NCBI GenBank assembly: GCA_033398695.1
Contig: CM065803.1
Span: 50,273,501 to 50,337,500, forward strand
Source: Orobanche coerulescens
Lineage: Eukaryota > Streptophyta > Magnoliopsida > Lamiales > Orobanchaceae
Reading direction: 5' to 3'
Length of the DNA stretch: 64,000 nucleotides
The translations under genes and the position numbers were made by a program. Positions 10,831 to 22,562 of this stretch are shown here, piece after piece. Numbering within the stretch: position 1 is the stretch's first letter; each line of letters begins with the position of its first letter. The notes under the pieces were generated by a model. It did no database searches. It had not been told where the DNA came from and was given only the letters and a program-made list of their open reading frames with translations.

Positions 10831-11445
10831 GAGGAATTGACCGAGAAGGGTTATATCCGACCGAGTGTGTCCCCGTGGGGAGCACCAGTGTTATTTGTCA
10901 AGAAGAATGATGGTTCATATCGCTTGTGCATTGATTATCGAGAGCTGAATAGGGTGACGATCAAGAATAAATATCCCATACCCCGCATCGATGATCTTTT
11001 GGATCAAATTCAAGGAGTTTCGGTATTTTCCAACATCGATTTGAGATCTGGATATCATCAGTTGCGAATTCGAGAGTCAGATATTGCTAGAATGGCATTT
11101 CGAATACGCTATGGTCATTACGAGTTTGTGGTGATGCCGTATGGGTTAACTAATACACCTGCCGTATTCATGGAGTTAATGTACCGAGTTTTCATCGATT
11201 ATTTAGATCAGTTCGTGGTTGTTTTCATAGACGAAATTTTGATTTATTCTCGTGACCGAGAGGAGCACGAATTTCACCTTCATCAGGTTCTTGACGTGTT
11301 GAGACGAGAGCAGCTATATGGAAAGTTTTCCAAATGTGAATTCTGGATGTCCGAGGTGATATTTATCGGACATGTAATTTCATCAGACGAAGTACGTGTC
11401 GACCCTCAGAAGACGGAGGCTATCCGAGATTGGCAACCTCTGTAG
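10831..11445 (+). pseudogene. Element B reverse transcriptase
   Basis: RT is readable from [19 protein letters not shown] through [34 protein letters not shown] and [11 protein letters not shown] to FIGHVIS. The catalytic motif reads FIDE rather than FIDD, so the second catalytic aspartate is glutamate. The frame enters by a shift near 10830 and ends at a TAG at 11443-11445 where relatives read PPKNVKE. Confidence 0.85.
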
Positions 11446-12151
11446 AATGTTAAGGAAACCCGAAGCTTTCTCGGATTAGCTGGTTATTATCGGCGATTTG
11501 TGGAAGGATTTTCTAAAATAGCTCAACCTATGACGAACCTTTTGCGGAAGGATAAGAAATACACGTGGTCTGACATGTGTCAACGGAGTTTTGAGAGCTC
11601 AAGATTCATTTAATCTCAGCGCCTCTCATTTCCTTACCACAAGGGACAGAAGGATTCGTGGTTTATAGTGACACGTCCGGACAAGGTCTCGGGTGTGTAT
11701 TAATATAGAACGGGAAAGTGATTGCCTATTCCTCGCGGCAACTGAGACGTTATGAGGTAAATTATCCGACCCACGACCTGGAGCTGGCAGCCGTGGTATT
11801 CGCGTTAAAGATTTGGCGTCATTATCTTTATGGCGTCACTTGTCAGATTTTCACTGATCATAAGAGTTTGAAGTATAGATTTACTCAGAAGGAGTTAAAT
11901 ATGCGTCAGATATGGTGGTTGGAACTGATTAAAGACTAGATATTGAGATACAATATCACCCGGGTAAGGCGAATGTTGTTGCCGATGCTTTGAGTCGTAA
12001 GTCCGTTCAGGAGCAAATGCTTGCTCGTTTAACAATTCAGAAGAAGCTTCAGTAGGAATTCCTAAGCCCCAAGATCGGGGTCTGGTTACAGCGAGTGCAA
12101 GGATAACTATGCACGTTAGAGATTTCATCGCCACTTGAGGAGGCGATCAGA
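11446..12151 (+). pseudogene. Element B RT C-terminus and RNase H
   Basis: The conserved [23 protein letters not shown] stretch (read in parts) begins at about 11460. It is followed by a frame break near 11590 and RNase H motifs [54 protein letters not shown] and [11 protein letters not shown]. Stops interrupt at about 11705, 11937 and 12050. Together these give the usual RT-RH order, but nothing translatable. Confidence 0.8.
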
Positions 12152-13560
12152 GTGAACCAGGGTTCAGAGCCGTTCTTGTTGCGCATCCGAGAAGATGTGG
12201 CTCAGGGGAAAGCCCCTGGATTTGTGGTCCACGAGGATGGAATATTGCAATTTAAGAACTGGCTTTGCGTTCCGGCGGATGACGAGTTGAAAAACTCGAT
12301 TTTGAGAGAGGCCCATGCTACCCCTTATTCCATTCATCCGGGGTCTATCAAGATGTACAAGGACTTGAAACAAAATTATTGGTGGAGCAATATGAAGCGA
12401 GAAGTATCAGAATTTGTTTCAAGATGTCTGACCTGTCAGCAAGTCAAGGTAGAACATCAGCGAGCAACGGGTATGCTGAAACTGCTTCCTATTCCAGAAT
12501 GGAAGTGGGAGGATATTTCAATGGACTTCATCACGAATTTGCCGACGAGTCGTCGTGGCATGAATATAATTTGGGTTGTTGTGGACCGTTTAACTAAGTC
12601 ATCTTATTTCCTTGAGATTAAGGATATGTGGGGTCCTGAGAGACTTGCCCAGTTATTCACTAAAGAGATCGTGAGATTGCACGGTACCCCTAAGAGTATC
12701 GTTTCGGATCGTGACGGGCGATTCGTGTCGCATTTTTGGAAATCTGTTCATCGTGCCATGGGAACTCAGCTAAATTTCAGCACAACTTTTCACCCTCAGT
12801 CCGACGGACAATCAGAGAGAACTATTCAGATGTTTGAGGACATGTTGACAGCATGTGTTCTCGATTGGAAAGACAATTGGGAAGCCCAACTACCGTTGAT
12901 CGAGTTCACATACAATAACAGTTAGCATGCTTCGATTAAGATGGCACCTTACGAGGCTTTATATGGTCGTCATTGTCGATCTCCCTTGTGTTGGGATGAC
13001 TTATCAGAATCGATCGGCATTGAGCCCGATATGCTTATAGCTGCTCGTGAGAAGGTATCTTTGATCAGGAGTCGTTGACCGATTAGAGTCGAAAAAAATC
13101 ATATGCAGATAATCATTGTCGACCATTCGAGTTCAAGGTCGGTGACCACATTTTGGTCAAGGTATCCCCAAGCCGAGGTATTTTCTGTTTTGGGAAGAAA
13201 GGTAAGTTGAGTCCGAGATTCATTAGACCGTTTGAGATTTTGGATCGAGTAGGCGAGCTGGCTTATCAATTGGCCTTACCTATGGCATTGAGCCGCATTC
13301 ATAATGTGTTTCACATCTCTCAGTTGCGGAAGTATGTTGTTGATCCTAGTCACATACTTCAGTTCGATGAAATCGAGATCTCGGATGATCATACGTACGA
13401 GGAGCGTCCTGTACGAATCTTAGAGCGGCGAATCAAACAGTTGAGGAACAAGACGATTCCTTTGGTTAAGGTTCAGTGGTCTAGACATGGAGTCGAAGAG
13501 GCTACTTGTCAAACCGAAGATAGTATGTGGGAGAGTTATCCTGAATTTTTTAACCCTTAG
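12152..13560 (+). pseudogene. Element B integrase with GPY/F and chromodomain-like tail
   Basis: HHCC zinc module: [11 protein letters not shown]...CLTCQQV (about 12313-12450). The DDE core is recognisable as [16 protein letters not shown] and SDGQSERTIQ. A TAG replaces the tryptophan codon after TYNNS at about 12923. A second break lies near 13075-13090. The C-terminal part (13153-13560) holds [25 protein letters not shown] and a final segment [20 protein letters not shown]...VQWSRHGVEEATCQTE. That segment resembles the Tekay chromodomain with one conserved Trp (ATWETE) changed to Cys. Confidence 0.85.
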
Positions 13561-13580
13561 TTTCTAGGACGAAACTCTTT

Positions 13581-13594
13581 TTAAGGGGAGAGTA
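13581..13594 (+). other. Element B polypurine tract
   Basis: TTAAGGGGAGAGTA directly precedes the 3' LTR. Plus-strand DNA synthesis would start here. Confidence 0.8.
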
Positions 13595-16036
13595 TGTAAT
13601 ACCCGGTTGTAATTTCATTTATTATCATTCAGTAATTGTCACTCAGTAATTTTTTCACTCATTATTAATCATTCATCCTTCATAATCATTCATTGTATTC
13701 ACTGTTCGGCGTAATTTGAATCGTATATCAGTAATGTATTCGTCATTCAACCTGGTTGGAGAATCGAGTCAAGTTTATCATCATTGTCATCTTTGTAGTG
13801 GGCGGTGTGTGAGGAGTAGCGCACGATACGTACTCTCCTTAGCGCACGCTAATTGAGTACTGGTAGTGCACGCTACCTGTCAGCATTAGCGCACGCTATC
13901 GTGGTGGAGGTAGACAGTCCAGTAGGTACTGGACTGAATTGGTGTAATTCATAGCGCACGCTAAGAGTGGATATAGCGTACGCTAGTGGTATTGATAGCG
14001 CACGCTAAGCATCAGTGTAGCGCGCGCTAAGGTTCGATCAGACAGAGTCCAGTGAGTACTGGAATGGGATTATTCATAACGCACACTGAGTAGAGATTAG
14101 CGTACGCTAATTGGTGCTAGTAGCGCACGCTAAGTTATTTGTGTAGCGCGCGCTAAGGCGATCAGGGAAGAAGTCAGTAGGTTCTGGACTCCAGTATTCT
14201 GGACATCAACCATCAGGTAGCGCACGCTAACACAAGGTTAACGCACGCTAATAAGAGACGTTAGTGCATGCTACCAAGATACGTAGCACATGCTAACGAT
14301 GCAGGAAGTGGGTACTGGAGTACCCGGTGGACCCGCTAGCGCATGCTAATATCAGTAGCTAGCGCGCGCTAAGTTGGTCTAGGTATAAATAGGACAGTTC
14401 AGTCCAGTTTCGGCATTTTCACATCTCACCTTCTCTAATGGGTGATTTTGGGAGACTTTGGGCATTTTGTGAAGTGTTCTTCGAGCTGCAATCAACTATC
14501 AACATCTTCAAGCTTCTAGTTCGGATTAATCATCATTTAATCTTCCCCATCACACCAAATCAAGGTAACTTTGCTTGAATCTAAAATTTTGGAATTTGAG
14601 TGTTTTCATTCCGATCTCTTCAAGTTAGCTTAATATTATGGTGGAATATGTTGGATATAGATTATCTACCTTGGATACATGTGTTTCTATGGATTTATTG
14701 GTATATTTGTCGGATTAGTTGAATATTTGGAGAATTATTGAAGAATACCCTAAGGGTTGAGTTTGGGATTTTTGGGGTTTCGACTAGATGTTGTCGTAAT
14801 CTCGAATGGAGTATTCTTATTAGATTATTTGATTGTATTGATGATATTTTTTGGAGTTGAACTACTTTTGGAGGTTGGTTTCGATATATTTGGGTTTGGT
14901 TGTAATCAATGGAAGAATGTTTGCAACGTATTCGTTAGAATGCCCCAATGAGTTCGGTTATTGTTGTATCGACTTTTGAGTTGGTTATAATCGTACTTGA
15001 TATGTATATTGAGCATTTGTTGGTAATTATGTTATTCAAGGTTGTTCGAGCGATCGATAATTCCATTAAGGACGTTTGTTCGAGGGAGGACATTTCATCA
15101 TCGGTATTGTGTAAGTTAATTCTTACTCGGTTAAAAGGATACTCATTCCTTTCGTTGTTGTTCATTCATATTCATAATTCTTTCATGGTATGTTAATCAT
15201 GTTGAGATTTGTAATTGTCAAACTAATCATTCATTTCACGAGGAATGACGGTTCCAATCATTTCAGTGAGCTATCATTCATTTCATTATTATTTCATCTC
15301 GGTGAGTCATTCTTGATCCTTGTCGATTTGCTATTCATTGATATTCATCATGGTCACTTTTGTTCTTGTGACCTTCTGGGTTCATATTGCGTGGTCGGGT
15401 GGTTATGTGTGGAATTTTTAGTCGGGCACACGATAGTCACGTGATACGGGTTCACCGACACAATGGACTGTGCACTCGATAACGTGCCTCCGTGAGACTA
15501 ATTAGGTACAAGTGCGGGTGTGTCTGGACACTCATCTTGTGCACTTGCACGTCCCATTACGGGCGTACTATGATGCCCCTCTTCAGCTTGATTTCATAAC
15601 TAATATATTTAATGATTGTACTTGTTCAACTCTTGAGGATTGTTGTTCTTTGTAACTGACCACGTTGGGAATATTGTTTTTAGGTCATGGCGAGGCAAAA
15701 GAACGAGAAGAGAACGTTGACGGCGAGGAGTCCCAGTGATACTAGTAGAGGGCCCCAGTCTCTTCATCTGTTCATGTTTCTTTGTCATGTATTTTCCGCT
15801 GCAGTTCTGTTTGGATTTTTATTCCATTCAGTGTGTATATTTTATCTTCATGTGAAATATACATGTATTCTGTATTTCCTGGGTGTGTTGCACTTGAAAC
15901 TCCTCATTGGAGTAATTGATGGCATAATGTGGTTCGGTACTATATTGTATTGTGTAATTCATTAATTTTATTCGCCTGGTGGGTCCCAGTCGGGGGTCCA
16001 CGACACTGTAATATCCGCCTAATTTGGAGTGTTACA
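13595..16036 (+). repeat. Element B 3' LTR
   Basis: TGTAATACCC to GTGTTACA, 2442 bp. It carries the same palindrome array (about 13817-14371) and TATA box (14384-14391). Many differences from the 5' copy in the array are CG here against TG or CA in the 5' copy, for example TAGCGTACGCTA here against TAGTGTACGTTA. That is as expected for decay of methylated CpG in the 5' copy. Confidence 0.92.
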
Positions 16037-17194
16037 ATGACAACAAAACTCAATAAATCACACATTCAAATAGGATCAAGAAACTCACCAAAGTGACAAC
16101 AATGATCAACGGGACCAAGCGATATCAAAGATAGTGAACTTTAGGAATACAATCCCACAACGAAACAATCGACATAATCAACAACAACACCTCGTTATGA
16201 ATCATAGGTTCATAAAGTGATGCATATACACGAAATATATAATATTCACAAGAATCAATTATCATTATCACCAACATGATAACTTGCCTCAATTTCGTAG
16301 ACGAAAGAATGAACGACGGACGGTGTCCTTTGGCTAACAATACTCACTCGAACAAGGAACCTTAAATAAAATGCAACTCATTCAATAACACATTCACACA
16401 ACACCAGTATCGAATTCATAGGATTCATCATTCATGACCCGACCCGAGTAGTTCAACCTATCTCAAAGAACATTTACCACACACTTAACGAACTTCAATA
16501 TATCCAATTCATCTTTAAAAATCGAATTATCATGTTCTTAAGGTTTTTCAACATTAATGATCATCTTTTTCACAAGGATTATCATTAATATTTTCAATTA
16601 ACCATTCTATGATGACATTATCATCAACAATCATCCTAATCTTCTCAAGGGTTTCATTAATACTAAAACATGATGTCTTTAACATTCCTAGGTCATTAAT
16701 TCATCAAGTTTAACTTAATTATATCATGACCTATAATATTTATCTCCCAATTATGTAAATCAATCCAACAAGTTGGGCATGATTCTTCTAAACATGATTA
16801 TAACAATCTAGGAATTAATTATAAGTTCTAATCATCATGTTATTCACCAATTGTTCATAATCTTAATAATCATCATGTTATACTTGATCAATTTAATACC
16901 ATATGAAGTAATCATTACTAGCATCATCATCATACGAAATTAATACTAGTTTAGACAACCAACCTCTTGAAAATTAAGAACAAACCCCAAAGACTTCAAG
17001 AACACACTCCAATCTTCAATCCCCTAGGCTCTAATACGAGATATGAAACTCCAAGACAAGATGGATGAGGATTATACCAACTTAGGAGGGCAGATGAACA
17101 ATTTCTAGAGAGGATATTCAAGTTTGGTTCGAGCAGAAATGAAAGACAAGACCTGACTTTATAATATGCACTTACCATAACTTACACTAACAGC

Positions 17195-17565
17195 AAAAGT
17201 TAATGTGCGTTAAAGCCTTTTACGTACGCTAACAAATTAGCGTTGCGTACGTAACAATCCTCCAGAAGCTACTGCCCCAAAACACACACACATACACGCA
17301 CACACACACACACACACGTATGTACGTTGTCAACATGACGAACGTAAGTCCATTCTCATTATGTACGCTAACATGTCAACGTTGCGTATGTAATGCCTGT
17401 TGACATGGCTATGTCAAAACCACAATTCTTGGTCATGCACGACCCCACACGCTGAAAGTTGAGATGCGATCTGATACCCTCTATTACGTACGTAATCGGT
17501 CAAGCCTAACGTACACAACGATCATCGAGATAGCGTACGCTAGAAACTTAAAGTAGCGTACGCTA
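17195..17565. promoter_or_regulatory. Element A U3 palindrome array
   Basis: A clear tetrad starts at 17484 (TTACGTACGTAA), 17507 (TAACGTACACAA), 17531 (TAGCGTACGCTA) and 17554 (TAGCGTACGCTA), spacing 23, 24, 23. Further degraded copies lie between 17195 and 17400. In LTR orientation the array lies upstream of the TATA-like box. Confidence 0.7.
17277..17318. repeat. CA/GT microsatellite
   Basis: An imperfect (AC)n tract inside the LTR of element A, directly between degraded palindromes. It ends in GTATGTACG. Confidence 0.9.
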
Positions 17566-17768
17566 AGTCTAGAGTACTTAACCAAAGTACGACTTATCAT
17601 GCAACTTCCCAAAAGTCAAATATTACGAATGTCGAACATAAATAACTCGTTTTTACTATATCTCAACATCATAAACATTACATTAAATACAAACATGATA
17701 CGACGATACTCGAATCATCCATACAATATAACAGAAAAATGAAAAATTACGTCCGGATATTATATATA

Positions 17769-18685
17769 GGGTAAATTTTTTTTTTTACACTAAAAGTTTT
17801 TGGGCTAATTTGAAGTTACACCACAACCTTTTTTTTTCATCCAACTCCAAAACCTTTCAAAAATTTTGAAATCACACAAATGTTGTGGATGGCGTTAATA
17901 ATTTCCGTCAGAAAAATAAAAAGGAAAAGGAATTCTGAAAAATCTAGAAAATCTGAAAAAAAATAAAAAAAATTCAAAAATTCTAGAAAATTCTGCAAAA
18001 TTTAAAAAATCTGAAAAAAATCGGAAATTTTATTTTCTAAGAAAAAATTATCTAGAATAATAATATTAAAAATCAGATCTTTTAACTAAAATTCAAAAAT
18101 AAAAAGTAAAAAATTAAATAAATTCTGAAAATTCTGGAAATTTAAAAAATCTCACAAAAAAATCGGAACTTTTATTTTTAAGAAAAAAATATATGGAATA
18201 ATATTAAAAATCAGAATTTTTTATTTAAAATTCGAAAATAAAAAGTAAAAAATAAAAAAATTCTGAAAATTCTGGAAAATTTAAAAAATCTGAAAAAAAT
18301 CGGAACTTTTATTTTTTAAGAAAAAATTATCTGGAATAATAATATTAAAAATTAGATCTTTTATTTAAAATTCAAAAATAAAAAGTAAAAGTTCTGATTT
18401 TTAATATTATTATTTTTAGAATTTTCATAATTTTATTTTAAATTTTCAGTGTTTTTTGAGAATCGGAACTTTTATTTTAAAGTTTCTAGATATTTTTTAT
18501 TTTTTTCAGATTTTCCAGAATTTTTTTTACTTTTTATTTTTCTGACGGAAATTCTTAACTCCATCCACATCATTTGTGTGATTTCAAAATTTTTGAAAAG
18601 TTTTGGTGTCGGATGAAAAAAAAAAAGGTTGTGGTGTAGCATCAAATTAGCCCAAAATATTTTAGTGTAAAAAAATTTTGTCTCT

Positions 18686-18686
<1 letters not shown>
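17769..18686. mobile_element. Foldback Mutator-like element with ~165-bp terminal inverted repeats
   Basis: The left arm 17769-17933 and right arm about 18530-18686 are inverted copies. Shared landmarks, read inward from each end, are TTTTACACTAAAA, GGGCTAATTTGA, ACACCACAACCTTTTTTTT, TTTTGAAATCACACAAATG and TTTCCGTCAGAAAAATAAAA. A 9-base direct repeat TTATATATA flanks it (17760-17768, 18687-18695), as is usual for Mutator-like elements, though the AT-rich flanks make this easy to get by chance. The interior (17950-18390) is a tandem repeat of about 130-140 bp. Landmarks AAATCGGAA are near 18022, 18166 and 18297, with an inverted partial copy near 18460. There is no transposase. Confidence 0.7.

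Positions 18687-18719
<33 letters not shown>
18687..18719. repeat. (TA)n microsatellite
   Basis: An uninterrupted TA run just outside the right terminal inverted repeat of the foldback element. Confidence 0.95.
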
Positions 18720-18720
<1 letters not shown>

Positions 18721-18725
18721 CCCTA

Positions 18726-19225
18726 CAGCAAATTTAAGAAGATCTAAAATATTTGTTTGAGGTTGCCCTTGATAATGACTTGATCTTTTTTGTTGCAACC
18801 AAATCCTTTAACTTAAGCGTGCTCAATAGCGCATCCGGCTAAAGCCTGAGTCTCTATTGCTCGAGAACCTTCTTCTTGAATCCAGAATATTTTCAACTTG
18901 CCGAGCATACCAAAAAGCTTTTTTCCATGAAACTTTTTTAATTATGTGCTATCATCCTTTAGATTATTTTTTGTCTTCGTCTTGCCTAATTATATCAATA
19001 ATTTCTTCTTCGGTTAAAACATTCACAATTTGTATAAGAATATCAATTTTATTAAGTATGTGCATTGTACCTCAAAATTTGCAAAAGGAAAAAAAATTCT
19101 TTTTAGACCTCTATTTTGGCATAACAAAAAAAAAGAGATATTCTTAGACCTCTATTTAGGCATAGCCCTCATTTAGACATAGTTTTATTGCAATCCTAAT
19201 GATATAACTTTATAGAGGTTTACTG
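18726..19225 (-). mobile_element. Pogo/Emigrant-like (Tc1/mariner) deletion derivative
   Basis: The right end read inward is CAGTAAACCTCTATAAAG, very close to the CAGTAAAACCTCTATAAA terminus known for plant Emigrant/Lemi1 pogo-like elements, and is followed by TA. A weaker matching left end, CAGCAAATTT preceded by TA, lies at 18724-18735. On the minus strand, VLTEEEIIDIIRQDED (about 19020-18975), then after stops VSWKKAFWYARQVENIL, resemble the acidic C-terminal tail of such transposases. The DNA-binding and catalytic regions are absent. The left end is uncertain. Confidence 0.5.
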
Positions 19226-19227
19226 TA

Positions 19228-19545
19228 TGTGTAAGCTTAAAAAAATGGTTCTAGGTGTTTGATTCATGTGAATTAAATAATAAATCATGTGAACTCATAG
19301 TGGTATTATTGGATTGAAGTATCTAAATGATGACAAAGTTTAATTATATTAAAATTATTTTAATTTATTGTGTAGTGTGTAATGTTAGGCTATAAATTGG
19401 ACACTTTGTAAGTGATTTGTGTACTAAAAACTAATACTTGTTCATATGCTTCATCTTTTTCTCCATCTTCTATTATTTTGCTAAAAATATATATAAATAT
19501 ATATAGTAGTAATACTACATTATCATAAAAGTTATATTCTTATAC
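19228..19545. other. AT-rich stretch without recognised feature
   Basis: 318 bp between the pogo-like remnant and the LTR of element C. A possible TATA (CTATAAATTGGAC, near 19391) is followed by a pyrimidine-rich stretch and an AT-rich run (19485-19506). I see no coding sequence; it could be host DNA or an old LTR fragment. Confidence 0.4.
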
Positions 19546-20737
19546 TGTAATATCCGCCTGCAATTTTTCATTTTATATTGTTGTCCTATACGTATTGTAT
19601 GAGTACTGTTGCATTATAATTTGATTTACACAATGTTATATAATTATATTAGGAAATCAAACTATTGTAGGTTTGGCGTTCGTATTATTGGACTATTGGA
19701 AGTTGCATGATAAGGCATATTTGGGTTAAGTACTCTAGACCTAGCGTACGCTACGTTTAGTGCCTAGCGCACGCTATCTCAATGATTGTTGCGTAAGTTA
19801 AACTTGATTGATTACGTACGTAATGGAGGGTATCAGAACCCATCTCAACTTTAGGCCTGTGGGGCCGTGCATGATCAGAATTTTTTGCTTGATTCAGACA
19901 GCTAAGTCAAAGGGCATTATGTACACAACGTTGATGTGTTAGCCTACGTAATGAGGGTGAGCTTACGTTCATCATTTTGATAATGTGCGCAATGGGAGGT
20001 GCGAGTTGAGGCAGTAGCCTCTGGAGGGGTGCTTACGTATGTAAACACTTAGGTGTTAGCATACGTAAAGCTTAACATATGTTAACCCTTACAGGTATCG
20101 TACATTAGGAAATATACAGGTTATAATGACATATTTTGTCTGTCAGTTTTGCATGATCCAACTTCGAGTTTCCTCTGTAACTCATCCTCCTACCCTCTAA
20201 GTCACTGTAAGCCTCTTCTAACTTGTCTTAGAGCTTCATACCTTGGATTGGAGCTTGGAAACTTGAAGAGTATAGTGGAATCTTGAAGTTCTTAGGTTGT
20301 TCTTTATTTCAAGAGGTAAGTTGGATACTTTGTGTTAATTTCATAATGATGATAACCTTGTTGGTGAATACTCCATATGATATTGAATTAATAGAGCATA
20401 ACATGATATTATCGAACTTATGAATACATAATCAAGAACATGATGATTAGGGATTATAGATGAAGTATGTTCTTAATACTTAGAGATTCTTGGATGCTAT
20501 AATCATGTGTTGGGAAGGATTATTAACTTGTTTGATGAATTAGGATTGCCTAGAATATCATGTTCAAATGTGGATAGTGTTCTTGGGTAAAATAACTAAT
20601 TCAATTGAAGATAGTAATGAAATATGAGGAAACTATCATAGTCTTGATGTAATCAAGTTGAACTTGATATTTCATCCGAGATTCTTAAATAGATTAATGG
20701 ATTAAGTGATTAGAACATCATATTCAATTGATGATAA
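19546..20737 (+). repeat. Element C 5' LTR, U3 part (interrupted by Sirevirus)
   Basis: Starts TGTAATATCCGCC. It contains a palindrome tetrad at 19742, 19765, 19789 and 19812 (spacing 23, 24, 23) and weaker copies to about 20090. It is split by the Sirevirus at the GATAA target duplication and resumes at 33123, for about 2.65 kb in total. It is the same family as the LTR of element A, in opposite orientation. Confidence 0.87.
19742..20090. promoter_or_regulatory. Element C U3 palindrome array
   Basis: Tetrad TAGCGTACGCTA (19742), TAGCGCACGCTA (19765), TTGCGTAAGTTA (19789), TTACGTACGTAA (19812). More degenerate copies lie at about 19920-20080. A TATA-like TTATAATG is near 20121. Confidence 0.7.
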
Positions 20738-22307
20738 TGTAGGTCACAAGTCGTCAGGAATAAGTCTAGAGGGGGGTGAATAGACTTATTGAAACTCTTT
20801 TTCCAATAAGGAATTAAGAAGTTTCTTAGCTGATGGTACAGATGATTTAGAGTCGTCTGTTGATAATATAAGTGCGGAAGTCAGCTGATGACGAATACAC
20901 AAATATGAACAATGAAACACTAAGTATGAATGCAGCAGTTAAGTATGATGCTAAAAACAGTAAAGTACGCAGGCAATTTATAGTGGTCTCAGAGGTGGGG
21001 TAATCCTCTACTAATCCACTTTCTCCAAACCAGTTGGATATGAATCCACTATAATTTTCAATAAGTGATAAATATTACAGTAATTCTACAACTTAGCTAC
21101 AACAACTTCCAACCAGTGGAAATCCTGTCGTTGCAACTTCTTTCTGACTACCTAGCACCACTTGATCTCCAAATCCTTGGATGCCTATCAGTCACATAAC
21201 TTCAACCAGTGAAGTACCCCGTACTCAGGTTTTAAGACAAGAGTGTTTTGTCTTCTCCAACTAAGAGCTTTCTTCGTATATGAACTGAGAATACTGCTCT
21301 TCACGATGCTATAGATTTCTTGATCGCTTGATTGCTTTGATTGCTTGAATTGCTTGAGAGTATAGTTCGCATCGTACTGCTCAACTTCAAATCTTCAGAT
21401 ATTTATAGATGTAGATCTTTGAGCTTCCTTCATAGCCATTGCAAATCTGTAACAGATCCGTTCGTTGGAGAAATAGACTTCTTTGTTTTTCTTTCTGAAT
21501 GTTGCAAGGCTGGATTCCCTTATTTTAATCTATTTCCGACCGTTGTGAAGAATTCCACGTTGAGGCACCGAATCTTTTGATTTTAATATGATTAAAGTCT
21601 TCAGAGGTGGGTCTGGATGATTTATTTAATTCATATCCTTCCGGGAATTTCTCCAATCTGTCCCTTATCACCCGCATGTGACTTTCCGTAATTATTGACT
21701 TTTCAACGCATGCTGATATGGACAGGTTTACTTGGCTGATTACTTATCTGATCTCTTTAAGTCAATCCGTCTGATATGCAGTCAAACTTTTCTGTCATCG
21801 GACTTCTCTGATGACAACTTCTCTGATGTCCTGCCGAGACTTCTCTGATCTGACGACTTGTCTGAAGTCTTCTAACCTGATGAACTTGACTGATCTAATG
21901 GTCAAACTTCAGATGATTTGGACTCCGTCTGATCACTTGACTGCAGTCTGGTCAAACTTCTCTGATAAAATTTGTTGACTAGAACACCTCTGATTTTCAC
22001 TTGACTGTGTTTCGGCTTTCAGCAGTGTTTGGTCAAGACCTATCTCATGATACTTGTCTGACCGAAACTTCTCGGATGTACTTATCTGCACTTTGTACTT
22101 AGCCGATTTTAAGCCTAACTTAAATGGCCTATAGAAGATACTCATTTTGGTTCTTCTTTACATTCTGCCAAGTATTTGACTTAACTCAGTTTAGCCTATG
22201 GAAGATACTCATTTGGTTCTTTTGTACATTTTGCCAAGTAATAAACATATATTTGAATAAACAAGTACAATTATGACATCATCAAAATCTAACAAGTATT
22301 CCTAACA
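20738..22307 (-). repeat. Sirevirus 3' LTR
   Basis: In plus orientation it starts TGTAGGTCAC and ends TATTCCTAACA. Positions about 21780-22090 hold about 12 degenerate copies of ACTTSTCTGAT, in the region that is U3 on the minus strand. A 9-bp extra unit (GATTGCTTT near 21326) distinguishes it from the other copy. Confidence 0.92.
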
Positions 22308-22327
22308 AATTCCCCCTATTTTGATGA
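22308..22327 (-). other. Sirevirus polypurine tract region
   Basis: Minus-strand AAAATAGGGGGAATT directly precedes the 3' LTR start TGTTAGGAATAC. Confidence 0.85.
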
Positions 22328-22562
22328 TGGCAAAACTTAAGCAATTATGAATAACATGTTTGCATATAGTCTAGTGCAAGACACAAACTAAAATTCAGTC
22401 TTTGTTTTGAGACAACTAGTGGTTGTCATTCAAATGACTGTTATATAATTCTCTGAATTGTTTACAAGTACATAGGTTTTCAATGATCAAAACATCATAC
22501 AGAGAAATTCTACAAAATAAGAATTTTACAGGTAAGTTACAGAAATAGTAAATTACAAACAT

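Larger units (their letters stand above)
5894..16036 (+). mobile_element. Element B: structurally complete Tekay-type Ty3/gypsy retrotransposon
   Basis: 10,143 bp with two LTRs (2452 and 2442 bp), PBS, gag, protease, RT, RNase H, integrase with chromodomain-like tail, and PPT. A 5-bp target duplication ATGAC flanks it at 5889-5893 and 16037-16041. It sits inside the LTR of element A. All open reading frames are broken by stops and frameshifts. By eye the LTRs differ at a few percent of positions, so it is older than D and E. Confidence 0.93.
16042..17764 (-). repeat. Element A 5' LTR, distal part with U3
   Basis: This is the continuation of the LTR beginning at 5090, giving about 2.53 kb in total. 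The LTR start in minus orientation is TGTAATATCCGG, now TATAATATCC at the extreme end (17764), so the TG terminus has decayed. It contains the U3 palindrome array at about 17195-17565 and a TATA-like TATTATAAAG (minus) near 17160. No coding region is supported. Confidence 0.8.

Noticed and set aside
17950..18480. AT-rich repeats as a matrix attachment region or satellite
   Set aside because: They are enclosed by the inverted arms of the foldback element, which explains them better.
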